Assembly: GCA_029215795.1 (NCBI GenBank) | Contig: JARDYH010000001.1 | Location: 7,124,001 to 7,188,000 of the forward strand | Direction: 5' to 3' | DNA from: Anniella stebbinsi | Lineage: Eukaryota > Chordata > Lepidosauria > Squamata > Anniellidae | Length of the DNA stretch: 64,000 bases | Shown here: positions 1-12,309 of the stretch, piece after piece | Numbering within the stretch: the stretch's first letter is position 1 | Layout: each line of letters opens with the position of its first letter | Notes under the pieces: generated by a model | Databases searched by the model: none | The model's input: the letters and a program-made list of their open reading frames with translations, nothing else | What the model was told of the DNA's origin: nothing | Translations under genes and position numbers: made by a program

Positions 1-40
1 GGAATTTATCTAACCCCCTTTGTAAGCCATCTAAATTGGG
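1..40 (-). mobile_element. CR1-type LINE 3' fragment (group B)
   Basis: The first 40 bases match, on the minus strand, the segment encoding the LDGFKRGLDKFL-like C-terminus seen in the better-preserved group-B copies at 3.46 kb and 56.2 kb. The fragment is cut by the window edge. Confidence 0.6.
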
Positions 41-831
41 GTGAAATGCAGAGCCCCCCAGTGGTGCATTTTGGGCTCTGCCTTGGGGCCAGGATCCCCC
101 ACCCCCATACACACACAAATGACCACCCAGAGAGTGAGAGGTGATGATTTAAGTGAGTTTAAAATGCAAAACTGCACATGCTCAGAGTATTTTTAATTTA
201 GGGAGACATTGTCCTCCCTCTCTCATAATAAGCCAGCAAAGTTCCCAAGTTTCAGGAACTGACCCACTGCTTGGCTCGCAAAGGCAAGCTGAGTTGGGGG
301 AGGGGGACGCCACAGGGTTCCATCAAACCCCCAAAGGGCTTGGTTTCCCTGTGATGGACAACCCTATTCAGAGCTAGATTAAATGTCCATTACCCAATGC
401 AGTCTATCTCTGGATGCCTGATCCTTGGGACAAGCAGGGGTTCGTGGTTACATTCATGCAACGCTGGCTGGCTTCCTAGAGGTACGTACCGCTGGGGGAA
501 ATTAACCTTCCAGTCTGATCCAACAGGCCTCTTCCTATGGCTCTTATGCTGTTACAGACACTTGACAATTCTGATATATTTGCCAGCAAAGAGCATCCCT
601 GGACAGAGCATTCCGCAGAACAAATTGGACTTCACCTGAAATTGCTACTGCCAGGTTGTCTTAAAATACAGGCTGATGCAATTCGGCAAAGATTCTGGGT
701 TTTCGAAGTGAAATGTTTCATATTCTGGCCCAGTAATGCAAGGAATGGCAGTTCATCAAGGATAAAAGGATGTTGGTTTCTACAGAATCAAAAGTGCAGT
801 CAGAAGGCAAGCAAAGAAAGCAGTTGCCTGA

Positions 832-865
<34 letters not shown>

Positions 866-3230
866 CATGACTTAAGCTGGAGAATAATCTACGCTTGCAA
901 GCCTCATATATCATGTAACTTGATTCCACAGGATTTCTAACCATCCCCACCATAAGCATTACAAAAGTGTTGCACCCACCATAAAAGGTAGTGACAAACT
1001 GAGCGTAGAATTGAGCCCAGCCTCAGTTTTGGAGGCATCATTTCTCTTCAACCAGACCCAGATCACAACCCTGTCCCCATATCTACTCTGGCAACCCCAT
1101 TATAGGACCTAATAATGCCATCCACCATCCACTTGCTCCTCTTCCAATGCGATATATGCTATCATTTGCCAGCAATGCCCTACTGCATCCTATATAGGGC
1201 AAACGCACCCGTCTCTAGCCAAAAGAATAGCAGTGTTTAGAAACCAGTGGAGGAACAGTCCAACTTCCTAGGTCACTCTCCCAATGACCTTAAGGTGACC
1301 GTTCTTGAACAAGGAATTTCAGAAACATGTATCAATGTGAAATTGCTGAAGGACAGCGTATCAAGAGATTCAACTCTACTTCCTTTCGTTTGAATAAGGA
1401 CCTTTTTGAAGAAAATCGCACTATATATGTTAATTTGCTCACCAGTGCAATGTTGTCTGAGTTATCACCCAACAACTTTCGTAAATGGCAACTGTTAATA
1501 AGGTAATTATCACTGTCTGTACTTTTGGCATTTCAGTTTCCTCTGACCACACAGCCTATGTATATAAATCTGCCAACTCAGGTTCACAACACACTTCATG
1601 CATCTGAGATATTGGGGAGATACAGGGGAGATATTTGAATGGATATGTTTGGGGAGGGAGGAAAAGGAAATTAAACCACCACCTCTGCCTTGGCAATTGG
1701 GATGAATTTTGGTGCTCGTACAGCTAGATTGGGGCTTCAAAGGTATGACAATGGTCTGCCCTCAAGTTAATACACTCTCAAATTTATTAACTCTATGATG
1801 TCAACTCATGTCTAACTCCCAGATCAGCTGGGATCCCATAGTGGAAGGAGGAGGCCTGTTAAAAGTTTGAAAATAGTCCCAAGGCAATAACAAAATTGGA
1901 AGAACAAGGGTTATGCGCTACCACTAGGCAGGAATGAGTTATGTTTCTGGACGGTTCAAAAGCACACAGTTTACCTCTAATTCAACTACTATCCTTTCTC
2001 GGTCCACATTTGGACTCCCTTTCCGGAAGTATGATGCCTGTCTCACTGTAGCACAGTGGAGCCCTACATCACTTGGAACTCATGCGCAAGGGACATCAGA
2101 AGCGTCGTGAATTGGGCAAGGCAAAACTGGCTGCTGGTGGGGCATAGCGTAGCCCTCCATACTTGTCATTCCACACATACAGTCCTGCTAAATCCCACAG
2201 CTAGAGGAGGCTGGTCCCACTGATGCTGGAGCTTTGCCATCTACAAGAAGGATGCCATTACTGCCGTTCTCTCCCGCTATATGATCACAAAACCAGCAAG
2301 AGAGTTGACAGGTATGAGACGCACAGGTGCCTTCCCAAACAACCAGCAGAGCTCCCGCAGTTTGCATTGCTTCTGCATGGAGTATCCGCTGCCTCCAGGC
2401 CTCTATCGATCGCTGATCCACTGTGTGACAACACCTGCCTGTTCTCAATCAATAGAAGCAATAACTTAGGAGGCTTTTACCTGTGGCGTTTGCTGCATTC
2501 GGAAACCATCTGAACGAACCCTACGCAACAGACCCGTTCCCTGCTGGTGTTTCCACCACCAGAAGGCTTCCTTTCTGCTGCTTCTCTAGAACTGTGCACT
2601 GGATGTTTGGAGTTCCTCCTCTTATGTGTGCCAATCTGTTAGAAGAACATACAAAGCAGCCTTAGCAGGCATGAGACCATTGGTCTGTTCAGCCCAATAC
2701 TCTTCAACTCTGGCTCACAGCCATTGCTTAGTCAGCTTTCTCCATATAGAGAAGTCAGAGAAATCTGCAGTGGATTCAAATAATTTTGGATTTCTGAGTG
2801 ACCGATCCACGGATTCCACACCAGACCTGACTTTTTCCAACTTGCACTGATTCCATAGACTTGCAGACTGCTTTAAAAAAAAAAAACTTTCTGGAGTTTT
2901 ACACAAATTCCATAGTGCAAAACTATAAACATTCCTGGAAAATATATTCATACATCTATGCATTTAAAACAATAACAATGTTTTAGACATCTCTGATCTC
3001 TCTTCAGCCTCTGCTGTATAGCAATCTCTTTTTTCTGTGTGCTCTGCATATCAATAGTACACTGAGCTAAGAAAAATGTGCAAAATGTTAAATGCCAGCA
3101 AAAACTGTATCAGACCATTTGGGAAAAAATCCCAAAATCCAAATCTGGCAATGAGCAGACGGCAGACCAAAAGATTCCTGACAATCCACGAAAGACAAAT
3201 GGAAGAGATTACACAAAATCTTGTATCCCT
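41..3230. other. Non-coding stretch with no recognised gene
   Basis: Nothing here resembles a conserved protein in either strand. Open frames are short and have no family motifs. It contains a CA microsatellite (833-866). Around 2668-2720 a faint match to the middle of the tRNA-Ala SINE (gagaccattggtctgttcag) suggests a very old copy. Confidence 0.5.
833..866. repeat. (CA)n microsatellite
   Basis: Uninterrupted AC dinucleotides for about 30 bases, with one AA interruption near the right end. Confidence 0.95.
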
Positions 3231-3234
3231 ACCT

Positions 3235-3456
3235 CCGGTTGTTTTGGCTTACAATTCCCATCATCTCTGACCATCCTGGCTGGGGCTGATGGGAGTTGCA
3301 GTCAAAAACATATAGAGGGCACTATGTTGAAGAAGAATGTTCTAAGGCCTGGATGGGTAATTTGTGGTTCTCCAGATATTTTGCCCTTCAACACCCATCA
3401 GACTTCACCAGCACAGCCAACGAGGGAAGATGTGAGTCGTAAGCCAAAACATCTGG
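3235..3456. mobile_element. Two adjacent hAT-like MITE copies (TACAAYTCCCATCA family)
   Basis: At 3235-3335 the core 'acaattcccatcatc' is followed by its inverse 'gatgggagttgcagt', making an inverted-repeat unit. A second unit at about 3351-3456 begins 'ggatgggtaattt', runs through 'ttctccagatattttg' and ends 'aagccaaaacatctgga'. Similar units occur at 4.28, 5.35, 18.97, 28.19, 47.04, 55.74 and 63.44 kb. The better copies start near CAGNGGTGGG, which resembles hAT termini. The superfamily is inferred from the ends only; no target duplication was resolved here. Confidence 0.55.
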
Positions 3457-3458
3457 AG

Positions 3459-3806
3459 ATTGGTGGGAGATTCAGGACAAATAAAAGGAAGGAGTTCTTC
3501 ACACAGTGCAGAGTTAAATTATGGGATTCACTACCACAATTTGGATGGCTTTAAAAGGGGGTTGGATAAATTCCTGGAGAAGGCTAACACAGGCTACTAG
3601 TCCCGATGGCTAGGTGTTACCTCCAGTATCCGAGGCAGTAAGCCTGTGTGCACCAGTTCCTGGGGAACATGGGTGGGAGGGTGCTGTTGCACCATATCCT
3701 GCTTTGTTGGTCCCTGGTTGACAGCTTGTTGGCCACTGTGTGAACAGAGTGCTGGACTAGATGTACTCTCGATCTGATCCAGCATGGCACTTCTTATGTT
3801 CTTAAT
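3459..3806 (+). mobile_element. CR1-type LINE 3' end, group B
   Basis: The plus strand encodes GRFRTNKRKEFFTQCRVKLW then SLPQFGWL, the usual C-terminal block of a CR1-like ORF2 (compare GRFRLDIRK..FFT..W..LP). It is followed by the 3' UTR with 'tgctggactagatg' and a terminal 'cttatgttctta'. The copy is 5' truncated, as is usual for LINE insertions. The coding part is decayed: the LP..VV..NLDGF region lacks several residues. Confidence 0.8.
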
Positions 3807-3855
3807 ACGTGGTCCAGCCTAAAGGCTGAGCTTAGGTGACTTGCCCAAGAGATGA

Positions 3856-4040
3856 CATAGGAGCATCAGATGCTGCCTTACACTGAGTCAGACCATTGGT
3901 CTATCTAGCCCAGTATTGTCAATACTGACCTGAAGCATCGGCTCTCCAGGGTTTCAGGCAAGATTCTTTCCTTGCCCTACCTGGAGAAGCCGGGGATCGA
4001 AACTAGGACCTTCTGCATACAAAGCAGGTGCTCTATCACA
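3856..4040 (-). mobile_element. tRNA-Ala-derived SINE
   Basis: Minus-strand SINE. Its tRNA-like head is at the right: 'ggggatcgaaactaggacc' is a degraded B box and 'gcatacaaagcaggtgctc' covers the anticodon arm. The body with 'gtcagaccattggtctatct' lies to the left. The same body occurs about ten times in the window. Confidence 0.8.
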
Positions 4041-4278
4041 TGACAGGTAAAGGCAGATGTAATAGAAAAACAGAGCTCAGAGAGCTGTGGTCAGAAATAA
4101 GCGCAGCTGCACAACCAAAACATTAGGTGTGCACATACCAGTGAATCCAACATGGGCTCAGATGCCTGTCTTTCCCGTTTGCTATCCATCAGGCAAGCTG
4201 TCTGCTGTTTGGGCATTTTTCTTTGGAATAGCACATGAATGTGCCTACATTTTTCTGTTAATTCATCGCCTTGTTCCA

Positions 4279-4387
4279 GCCTTCCCCAATCTGGTGCTCC
4301 ACAGCTGTGTTGGACTGCAACTCGCATCATTCCCAGACTGCCATGGGAGTTTGCTTTCCAACATAGCAGGAGGGCCCCAGATTGGAT
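4279..4387. mobile_element. hAT-like MITE, degenerate
   Basis: It begins 'ccttccccaatctggtgc' and ends 'gggccccagattgg', with the internal 'ttggactgcaactcgcatca' core. The two ends are imperfect inverse complements. Same family as 3235-3456. Confidence 0.5.
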
Positions 4388-4415
4388 GAAGTCTGTCTGT
4401 TTCATTTTTAAACAG

Positions 4416-4600
4416 CGGAGGCTGGAGGCTCCTGGGTCAGTGGGGCGACGAATCAGCTCTGAGTGTCAGTCGGAACCAGTCAGGACTCTAAAGGAGCTGT
4501 CCAAGGTGCAGAGCACCTTGGAGAGCTCCTTTAGAGTTCTGGCTGAAACCCGGAGCGGATTCATCGCCCCACTGACACCAGAGCCTCCAGCCTCCACTGG
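4416..4600. repeat. Near-perfect hairpin (fold-back) element
   Basis: Two arms of about 90 bases are inverse complements around the centre 'ccaaggtgcagagcacctt' (centre near 4511). Left-arm 'ggctggaggctcctgggtc' pairs with right-arm 'ctgacaccagagcctccag'; left 'actctaaaggagctgtcc' pairs with right 'gagagctcctttagagtt'. Related single arms or degenerate copies lie at 4617-4715, 14690-14990 and 19092-19203, so this is a dispersed family. The superfamily is unknown to me; a fold-back DNA element is the simplest reading. Confidence 0.8.
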
Positions 4601-4616
4601 TATAGTCTACATCAGT

Positions 4617-4715
4617 CTTCACACCTTGGATATCTCCTTTAGAGCTCTGGCTGGTTCAGACTGAAACCCAGAGTGGATTTACCACCCCACTAGAATTGGA
4701 GCTACCACCCTCCAC
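4617..4715. repeat. Single arm of the 4.4-kb hairpin family
   Basis: It repeats one arm of the neighbouring hairpin: 'caccttggatatctccttta', then 'gagtggatttaccacccc', then 'gagctaccaccctcca'. It is more diverged than the intact hairpin just to its left. Confidence 0.6.
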
Positions 4716-5349
4716 CATTTTTAAGGGACCTGTTTGTTAAAGAAAGAAAAAAAAACCCTACAGACGCTGGGAGCGAGGGCTTCAGTGATTTCATAGGGCC
4801 AAAGCAACCACTACATTGAAATTCTGTCTTCTGTGGCAAACCTGTCCCTATTCCTGTCCAGGTTAGACCTCTGGGTTAAAGAGAAAGGCCTGTGCATTGG
4901 ATTGAATACAGGGAGGGCGCTGCTAGATGAGCCCCATCTCTCTATCCATGCTATACCATCTTCTCATATCCATGGCCCAAACCATTCTTACCAGCCCGTT
5001 CTCCACGAAACGGGCAGGCAACAGACCCCGGAAAACCAAATTTAAGCGCAAAGTACATTTTTCCAAACTTATGTTACAAACATCTGACACGGCTGATTCA
5101 TAAGTGGCAAACAGACTCTCGGAACAGTTCTTATTTCTCCTTGCCAAGGTTATACGTCACCAGTTACTAAAAGTTCCCACAACGCAAGAGAAAGTAATGA
5201 ACAGCAAGGAAGCGTGAAGAAGGGACATGTGTACACCCCATGCACTCATCTCATTTCCATAATTCTGTGATTACGTCCGAAAAGGATTCACGTTGTTGGA
5301 AGGAAGACCAGGAAGACAGAATAGGCCCAAACCAAACCACTACAGCAGC

Positions 5350-5468
5350 GTACCCCAACATGGAACCTTCCAGATGTGATGGACTACAATTCCCAGCATG
5401 TCCCATACTGGCTAGGGTGTGCTGAGAGTTGGGATCCAAAATATCTGGAAGGCATCAGGTTGGAGAAA
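5350..5468. mobile_element. hAT-like MITE
   Basis: Inverted-repeat unit: 'tacaattcccagcatgtcc' near the left is answered by 'gtgctgagagttgggatcc', and 'aaccttccagatgtgatgg' by 'aaaatatctggaaggcatc'. Same family as 3235-3456. Confidence 0.6.
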
Positions 5469-8400
5469 GCTGAGTTATATTTATTTACAATGTTCATATA
5501 ACAACAATTTCAGAGCAGTGAACAAAAGGTAAGACTCAAAGAGTAAAAGCATTCTATTAAAAATTACATTTTTAAAAGTGCAACGTTCTGATAAAACCGC
5601 GGCCGGTCATTCAGGGGAAATTTCTGACCATATTTCACAAACGCCTGGAAATCCACTCAAGATTCACATGTCCATGCTTTTGTAGGGGGGAAGCCATATG
5701 GGATATGAGGAAGTCGTTCTGAGGCATGTGAATTTATGCAACCAGCTTTTTAAATAAAATAAAAATCCAGAAGCAAGAATAGTACACAGGGACAATGTCA
5801 ATCCCTATTTATGTGATGGGATAAAAGCTAATGATGCCAGAATGCCACAGAACAATAAATCCTGCTCTTTTCGTTCTCTCTCTCTCTCTCAATCTCTCTC
5901 TGCGTGTAATTTATGTTGTTGGGGAGGGGAAATCAAATCAGCATAAAACAGCTTTACTTTGTTCACTATTAGTACCACCAAAGTAGGAACAGAACAGCAA
6001 GTGCAAAATTGGTTTTCAAAGTTCTCCCAAAAACATAAATGCCAGAAAGCTAAGAGGAGCATTGCACTTGGGGAAACTGAGTGGGGGGACGGGGGGGGGA
6101 CGGGACGGTGAACTCAGATATTGCAAGATGCAGTTTTGAAAACTCCCCTGCGAAAGGTTTGTTTTTAAGGCTATAAAAAGGATGAATGGCAAAGGACTTA
6201 ACGATTTACAAAGTTGTCAGTTAGGGCACCATCCTGTCCTCAAGATCCACCAAGTCAGGGGCTTCAGAGTTTGTGTGGGCACCCTCACAAAATGGCTGCC
6301 ATGGGACAAAGGCGGAGTAACCTTCCCAAAACACTGAGCACAAGGCAGAGGTGGGATGTGAACCCCAAGACACAAGAAGAACTCTTTCGAACGCACAGTT
6401 CTCACCGCCAACAGAAGAAACCTATTTCACAACAGGCAATCTCTTTTTCTCTCCCCTGCTCTGCTAACCAACTCACTCCAACCCACCCCGATCTCATTTT
6501 CTCTCTCACTGTGGACCACCACTCCTACAGGTGCTCTACCCACACCAATCGTGCATACACACAGGCCCTTCCCTCCTCCTCCTCACAGCAAGCTCGCTCT
6601 TTCAGGATCCTCCTATAACCTCTCTGCTTTGAACCCCAAACGGGTTCCTCATCTGCAGACCCAAGACCAAAACACCTCGCCCACTCCTGGGGCTCAACAA
6701 CCGGAGGGGCCAAGACAGAACACGCAACATGAGTACGCAAGGGAAAGGAGAGCATTTGCTGAAATCCAGAACTGCTGCAACCATCACCCGTGTCTCCTCC
6801 CCACCCCTTTTGCTCAATGAACGGTGTCTGGCCATGCTTATCTTGGATGCAAGCACACATACACACACACACTGAGGTTTGATCAGGGGTTGACCACACT
6901 CTTGCAAGACTATTGCTGTCTGCTCGGCAGTTTGGCCAGGAGACGATTAATGCAGCCTAAATGAGTACAATTGCTAGTTGTTTGTGTCATAGAAGGCGGT
7001 ACAAGAAAATTATTTCTGTTCGCCAAACATTCGAACAGACTCCGTTTGCAACCCCAAATGCGAACACGCGTGCATTTTCAGCAAAAACATTCACATGTTT
7101 CCAAATTTGCAAGCCAGTTCAAGAAATTTGCATTTTTCAAAATGTGCATTTTTCACACTTTTACTGGATGAGGGAGGTGGGGGGAAAGTGTGTGTTTTGG
7201 ATGCACACTTTTAAAAATGTACATTTTTCCCCGTCTGAATGCTCATTTTTCCCAATCAGGGGGAAGGGGAGAAACTTGCATTTCGAAATGCGAACAAGGC
7301 AAACTGAGCTTTCAGAGAACCTCAACAGGCTATCTTGTATGTTCGCCCATCCCTAGGCCCACAGAAAAGTCACCATGAAGTTGAGGTGACAGGAATAGTG
7401 TCTCCATGGGAACTAATTGTGATGCATCTTCTTTAATTGTTCTGAACTGGGCAAAAGCAGAACTCCCACCCCACCCCACTCAATCTAAGACTGAGATCAT
7501 GAAGATGTTTGTGCTAAGGAGAAGCAATCAGCTGTGGTTCTGGAGTCTGAGCCAGAATCAGAGGCAGACTAAGAGAGACACAGAGCTGAGTTTGGGCTCT
7601 GTAAGCCATCAACTTTTTGGGGTGACAGCCAAGTCCCTGGAGGTGTGCTGTGGGGCATCAGATTTGGCTGCTAGAGGCACAGCATAACACTGCAACATCT
7701 ATACTCAACCTGTATCAATAAACTCAAAATATTGCAAAATGCCATATGCCTCCAGGAAACCAAACCTGAGTAAGCATGTAGCCCTGGATCTTCCCACCTC
7801 ACTGAGACCTATGCCAAATTGGAGTCTTCAGGGCAAGCGAAAGCTTAGAGGAAAATAGAGATAGCATTACATATTTTGCATCCTACTGCTCTGGAATGAT
7901 ATTGTGACTAGGATGAGAAAATTTCAGAGTCCAAGTATCAACTCAAATTATTTTGGAATTGCTCATAAGCACACAAAAGCCGATGGACAGCAAGTACCAG
8001 ACCATGCTATTTCAGCGACGTGGGGGCTATAATTAGATTTCAATGCCCTAATTCGAAACTGAACAGCCAGACAACAAGAAGCCATCCAGCCATTCAAGCA
8101 TATCAGCTGGCTTTGAAATCTGTCCATGAAAATAATAGAATCCTGAAAATAAATCTGCAATTTTGTATAATTTCCCCAGGATGCTTGTTGAAAGATGCAG
8201 CAGAATTTATGGCAATGTGAGTCATACCCATCTCCTTTGGAGATGCTTAGGATGCTAATATCCTAATGTTATTTTAAAAAATTAAAATATCCACCAGCCC
8301 TTATACAACAAAACACAGAAGAGCCTCTGCCTCTGAGATCAACACTTCCTTGTTTAAAAGACGTCTTCTAGATTTCAGAACTGTCAGGGCAGCTGCTTGT

Positions 8401-8592
8401 ACTCTGAGGTAGCACGAAGCTGTTATCAAGAGATACTATCAATGGCAATGAGCCCAAAAGTTAACTGTGCCACTAATTTGAATGTCCAAGGGAAATCTGG
8501 ACCCATGTTTCTCACTCTGACAGCAAGCTTCCCAAGTTGCCTAGCAAGCCACTTAATAAACAGAAAGAGCGAAGAACAAACCAAATTGTTAG
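5469..8592. other. Non-coding stretch with no recognised gene
   Basis: No conserved coding region seen. About 5470-5560 resembles a decayed L3-LINE 3' UTR ('ttatatttatttacaatg'). A short CT tract lies at 5873-5892. From 6961 to 7365 there is an A/T-rich segment with repeated 'gcatttttc'-like units, ending 'gttcgcccatccctag', which looks like a hAT-type terminus; I could not find the partner end. Confidence 0.45.
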
Positions 8593-8780
8593 GGATATCG
8601 GAAGCTGCCTTCTACTGGGTCTATCTAGCACAGTATTGTCAACACTGACTGGCAGCAATAGCCCTCCAGGGTTTCGGCCAGGGATTTTCCATGCCCTGCC
8701 TGGAGATGCTGCCAGGGATTGAACCTGGGACCTTTTGCATCCAAAGCAGGGGCTCTACAGCTGAGCTACGACCCTTCCCC
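8593..8780 (-). mobile_element. tRNA-Ala-derived SINE
   Basis: Good minus-strand copy. The head at the right reads, inverted, 'gtagctcagctgtagagccc', then 'ctttggatgcaaaaggtccc' and the B box 'ggttcaatccctgg'. The body with 'cagtattgtcaacactgact' follows. This copy preserves the sequence into which a MITE inserted in the related SINE at 38.2 kb. Confidence 0.85.
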
Positions 8781-9217
8781 AAAAGACTAGAATGGCTCAG
8801 CCTCCTAAGGCAGCAGATGCTGCAAGTCCATGGCATCACATACACATGTGCCTGCACGCAGAATCAACAGCCATTCCTCCTGAGTCTCTTTTATTCTTCT
8901 GAGTTGGCACCCTATTACAGCGATGCTTGCGTGTTGCTGGCCTGGCTAGCTGGCTGTCTCACCTTGGCACCATTCCCCACGGTAGAGCAGTGCCTTTTGG
9001 AAAGGCCTGTGACCGGGTGAGAGCAGGCAGCCCAAGATGTCCAATCCAGCAGGGACTTGCATTTTCCCTGCCTATGTGACACTGCTGTAGTGAAATGACT
9101 AAGAAACCAGGATACAAATCAGGAAAGGTCCCCTGTTTGAATCTTGCCTCTGCCATGAACTCACAGTCAGATATTTCTTTGAAAAGCTGCCATCTGCAGT
9201 TCAGTGCTTTACTGCAC

Positions 9218-9420
9218 GGGTTCATCTAGTCCAGCATTCTGTTCACACAGTGGCCCAACTAGCTGCCCATGGGAAACCCAGAAGCAGGACAGGAGTACAA
9301 CTGCATCCTCCCACCCATGTTCCCCAGCAACTGATGTACATAGGTATACTGCCTCTGATGCTGGAAGCCGCATAGAGCCACCAGAACTAGTAGCCATTGG
9401 TAGCCTTCTCCTGCAGGAGA
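9218..9420 (-). mobile_element. CR1-type LINE 3' end, group B
   Basis: The minus-strand 3' UTR of group B is recognised by 'tctagtccagcattctgttc', 'cacagtgg' and 'cccatgttccccagcaactg', then 'tactgcctctgatgctgga'. It is truncated before the coding part. Confidence 0.7.
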
Positions 9421-9808
9421 AGAGGCAGCTGCATGGAGTTCCAGACAGTGACCTCAGGGGAACCTCTCAGCCTTAGTCCGTCCCGTCCCACATCTACAAT
9501 ACGGGAATAGTAAGACTGAGTTATCTTACAGCAGGGGTGGCCTGCAGCAGGAGGTGCAGTGGCCATCTTCGCCCCAGGGTTGCATTCTGTTGAGTGATGT
9601 GCCATCAGCAGGGCACCAGATCGGGAAAGGCGGATCTAATATCGCTATCAGCCTAACCAGCAACAAGCACATCCTCTGTGCGCAGCGCTCCCTGCAGGCA
9701 GGCCTGCCTTCACCAGCAGCACAGGAAAATGCTCCACAGCAGCATGAAATCTTTTCTCCCCCTGCTCCCAAAGAGACTGTGAGCATAGGTGTGCACAGTT
9801 TATTCTAT

Positions 9809-10022
<214 letters not shown>

Positions 10023-10133
10023 GAGGCAAACTTCTATAGAATACTCAATCATAAAGTACATTGTTTTTATTCATTTATTTATTAAACAATGTAGACACTG
10101 ATGCCTTACTCCTGACTTGCCTGACTGTGGGAG

Positions 10134-10196
10134 GGCCATTGCAGGTGAGGAGGTGGGGAATGAGGAGATGTTCCACAAGCCCTAGCGTTGTTGGGG
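10134..10196 (+). repeat. Dispersed repeat, copy 1 (partner at 29617-29678)
   Basis: About 63 bases here ('ccattgcaggtgaggaggtg' onward, through 'caagccctagcgttg') match 29617-29678 with few differences, while the flanks differ. I cannot assign it to a family. Confidence 0.6.
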
Positions 10197-12309
10197 ATTA
10201 CAGTGTGAGTCAGAATATGTTCCCCAGCCACTGGTGTATAGAGGCTTACTGCCTCTGAGGCTGGATTGCTTGGCTTGCCTGTGCATTCAGACCACCTCCA
10301 GTTCTATCCAAGCTAGAAATAGCCAATATACCACCATGCCCATCCATCCCCCAACACAATCCCTTAAACCTGGCCAGTTGCTTTGTGGGCTGCTTTTGCT
10401 CTGCTCCCTTCAATCACTGCTGCTGCCTGCAAGGAAATGTTTTGATGCCTTAACCTGCATTTCCTGAGTCTTTGTCGCACGCTCCCCACTTCCCCCAACT
10501 GGTGAGAAGTTCCAAAGGCAGTGCTGCCAGGTTTCACTCCTTTGGATGACAGCACATTATGTCATTCTGTAATGTTCACTTTATTTACAGATCTGCTCTG
10601 CTTGTAACAGTGGAGGCAAACGGCAGGCATTTCTTCAAGGCAACAAATCCACTACCACACACCAGAACCCAAAAGAGGGCCCCAGCACCCCCCAAGGGGT
10701 CCTCAGGAACCTCACAATTTTATCTTGCTGACCAGGTTGTTTAACCCAGGAATTGCAAGGATGAGCAAAGCACACAAGCTGCATGCTCATTGTTTCCACT
10801 TTCAGTTAACAAATCCGGTATGTCCTGTTCCTGGGTTGTTTCATGGCATGCAAGCCAAGAAACTTTGGGTTGTTTATCCAGAGCTGACAAAACAACAAAC
10901 CATGGGCATTGGTTGGGTTAACTCTGGGTTGTTTAGCCCATAAACAAACCAGAGTTCCTGGTTCACATGTCACGAATTGAAAGCAGAAACTACGAATGCA
11001 TAGGAAGTTCGTCCCCAACCTTTCCTGGGTTAAACAACCCAGGAATTGCCACCATGTCATGCAAGCCAGGTCTCTGTCTCCAATTTTATCTCTTCCACCT
11101 CTGTTTCCACCCCACACTCACCTTAGTCAAAGACGGTTGTCAACATTCATGAATTCTGATGGTTATTTGGAGAGAGAGCTGGCCCTTTTCCAATTTGCAA
11201 ATGCTTCATCACCTGAATCAGATGCTCACCCCAGGTGAGCAAGTGGATGATAGCTATGCCGTATGAATTCAATTAGAGTATATACAATCAATCTCATAGG
11301 CAACAGAGGATCCTTGGTGCACTCAGTCTGGCGGTGGGGGGGGCAATGTGGAACCCCTCCCCCTCCACTTGCATGCTCTATACTCAGCAACAGCAAAGGG
11401 ACAACGTTCCCCTCATTGCATTTTCACCTGGCATTCCAGAAACCCAATCCAATTTTCAGTTAGAGTGTGCAAACAGGACAGGGATGGGGACCCCAATGCA
11501 TTGCCAACATTCCAGACAGGCCAAAGCACTAAAGCGCCATTCCTATTAGGCTAAGATCACAACCCTGTGCACAGCAGCCTGGGACTCACTCCCAAGCAAA
11601 AAGAAGAAGAAAAAGAGTCCAGAATCGGGCTGCATGTTCCAGGCTGCCCTGCAAATAGCAAGGCCTGTTGAATCCAGGCAAGCCAAGGAGGCAACACGGC
11701 ATACACGCTCAGGGCATTACAAAGAGGAGCAGCAGCAACAGCTGGGCTGGCCACGCAAGCCACAAACCCATCTGCTATTGCAAGTGAGGGGGAAGTGAGC
11801 AGTGGAGACCATGGCCCCGTTCCGCAGCTCTTCCCAGTCTGCCACCTGAGCAGAGGCTCCACTCCGCTTCACGGACAGGCTGGCCCCCACGGTATTGCTC
11901 TGGAAGCTAGCTTGTTCACTAAGCCACAATAGATGGAACGGGTTGGCCACGTGCAGGAAAGACCCGTTTTGCATTGCTAGAATGAAAGGGCACATCGTTG
12001 CTTTTACAGACTGGACTAGGAACACATTTCCAGCTGCGTTTTCAAGCCTACGAATGCAAGTTGGGACAGGAGATGTTAGGGGGCTCTTATTGCTGGGTGG
12101 CTGCAACTGCCACCAGCCCACATCATTCCCTCTGGTTTCCCAACAATGTGACTGTGATGTTATCTTCGACCACTCGCTGCTGCGGCTGCTGCCCCTGTCT
12201 CGCCTTGATTATTTAGGCCTCACAGTGCCACAGATCAGCAACTTGGCTTCTAGAGAACTTCTTGGTTCCGCTGCCACTGGTACCTTCTCAGGTACACCCA
12301 CAGACCACA
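10197..12309. other. Non-coding stretch with palindrome-rich element near 10.73-11.07 kb
   Basis: No gene recognised. A short group-B CR1 scrap lies at 10216-10262 ('gttccccagccactggtg'). Between 10734 and 11075 the motif 'acccaggaattgc' occurs at both ends, with 'gggttaaacaaccca' palindromes and 'tgggttgtttagcccataaa' inside. This suggests a MITE-like element, possibly related to the one at 18.47 kb that shares a 'ggttcaca' plus 'tgtca/ggcatga' pattern. Confidence 0.4.

Noticed and set aside
11557..12121. Overlapping minus-strand frames of 101 and 134 residues
   Set aside because: No recognisable domain, no splice signals supporting an exon, and both frames are open in the same DNA.
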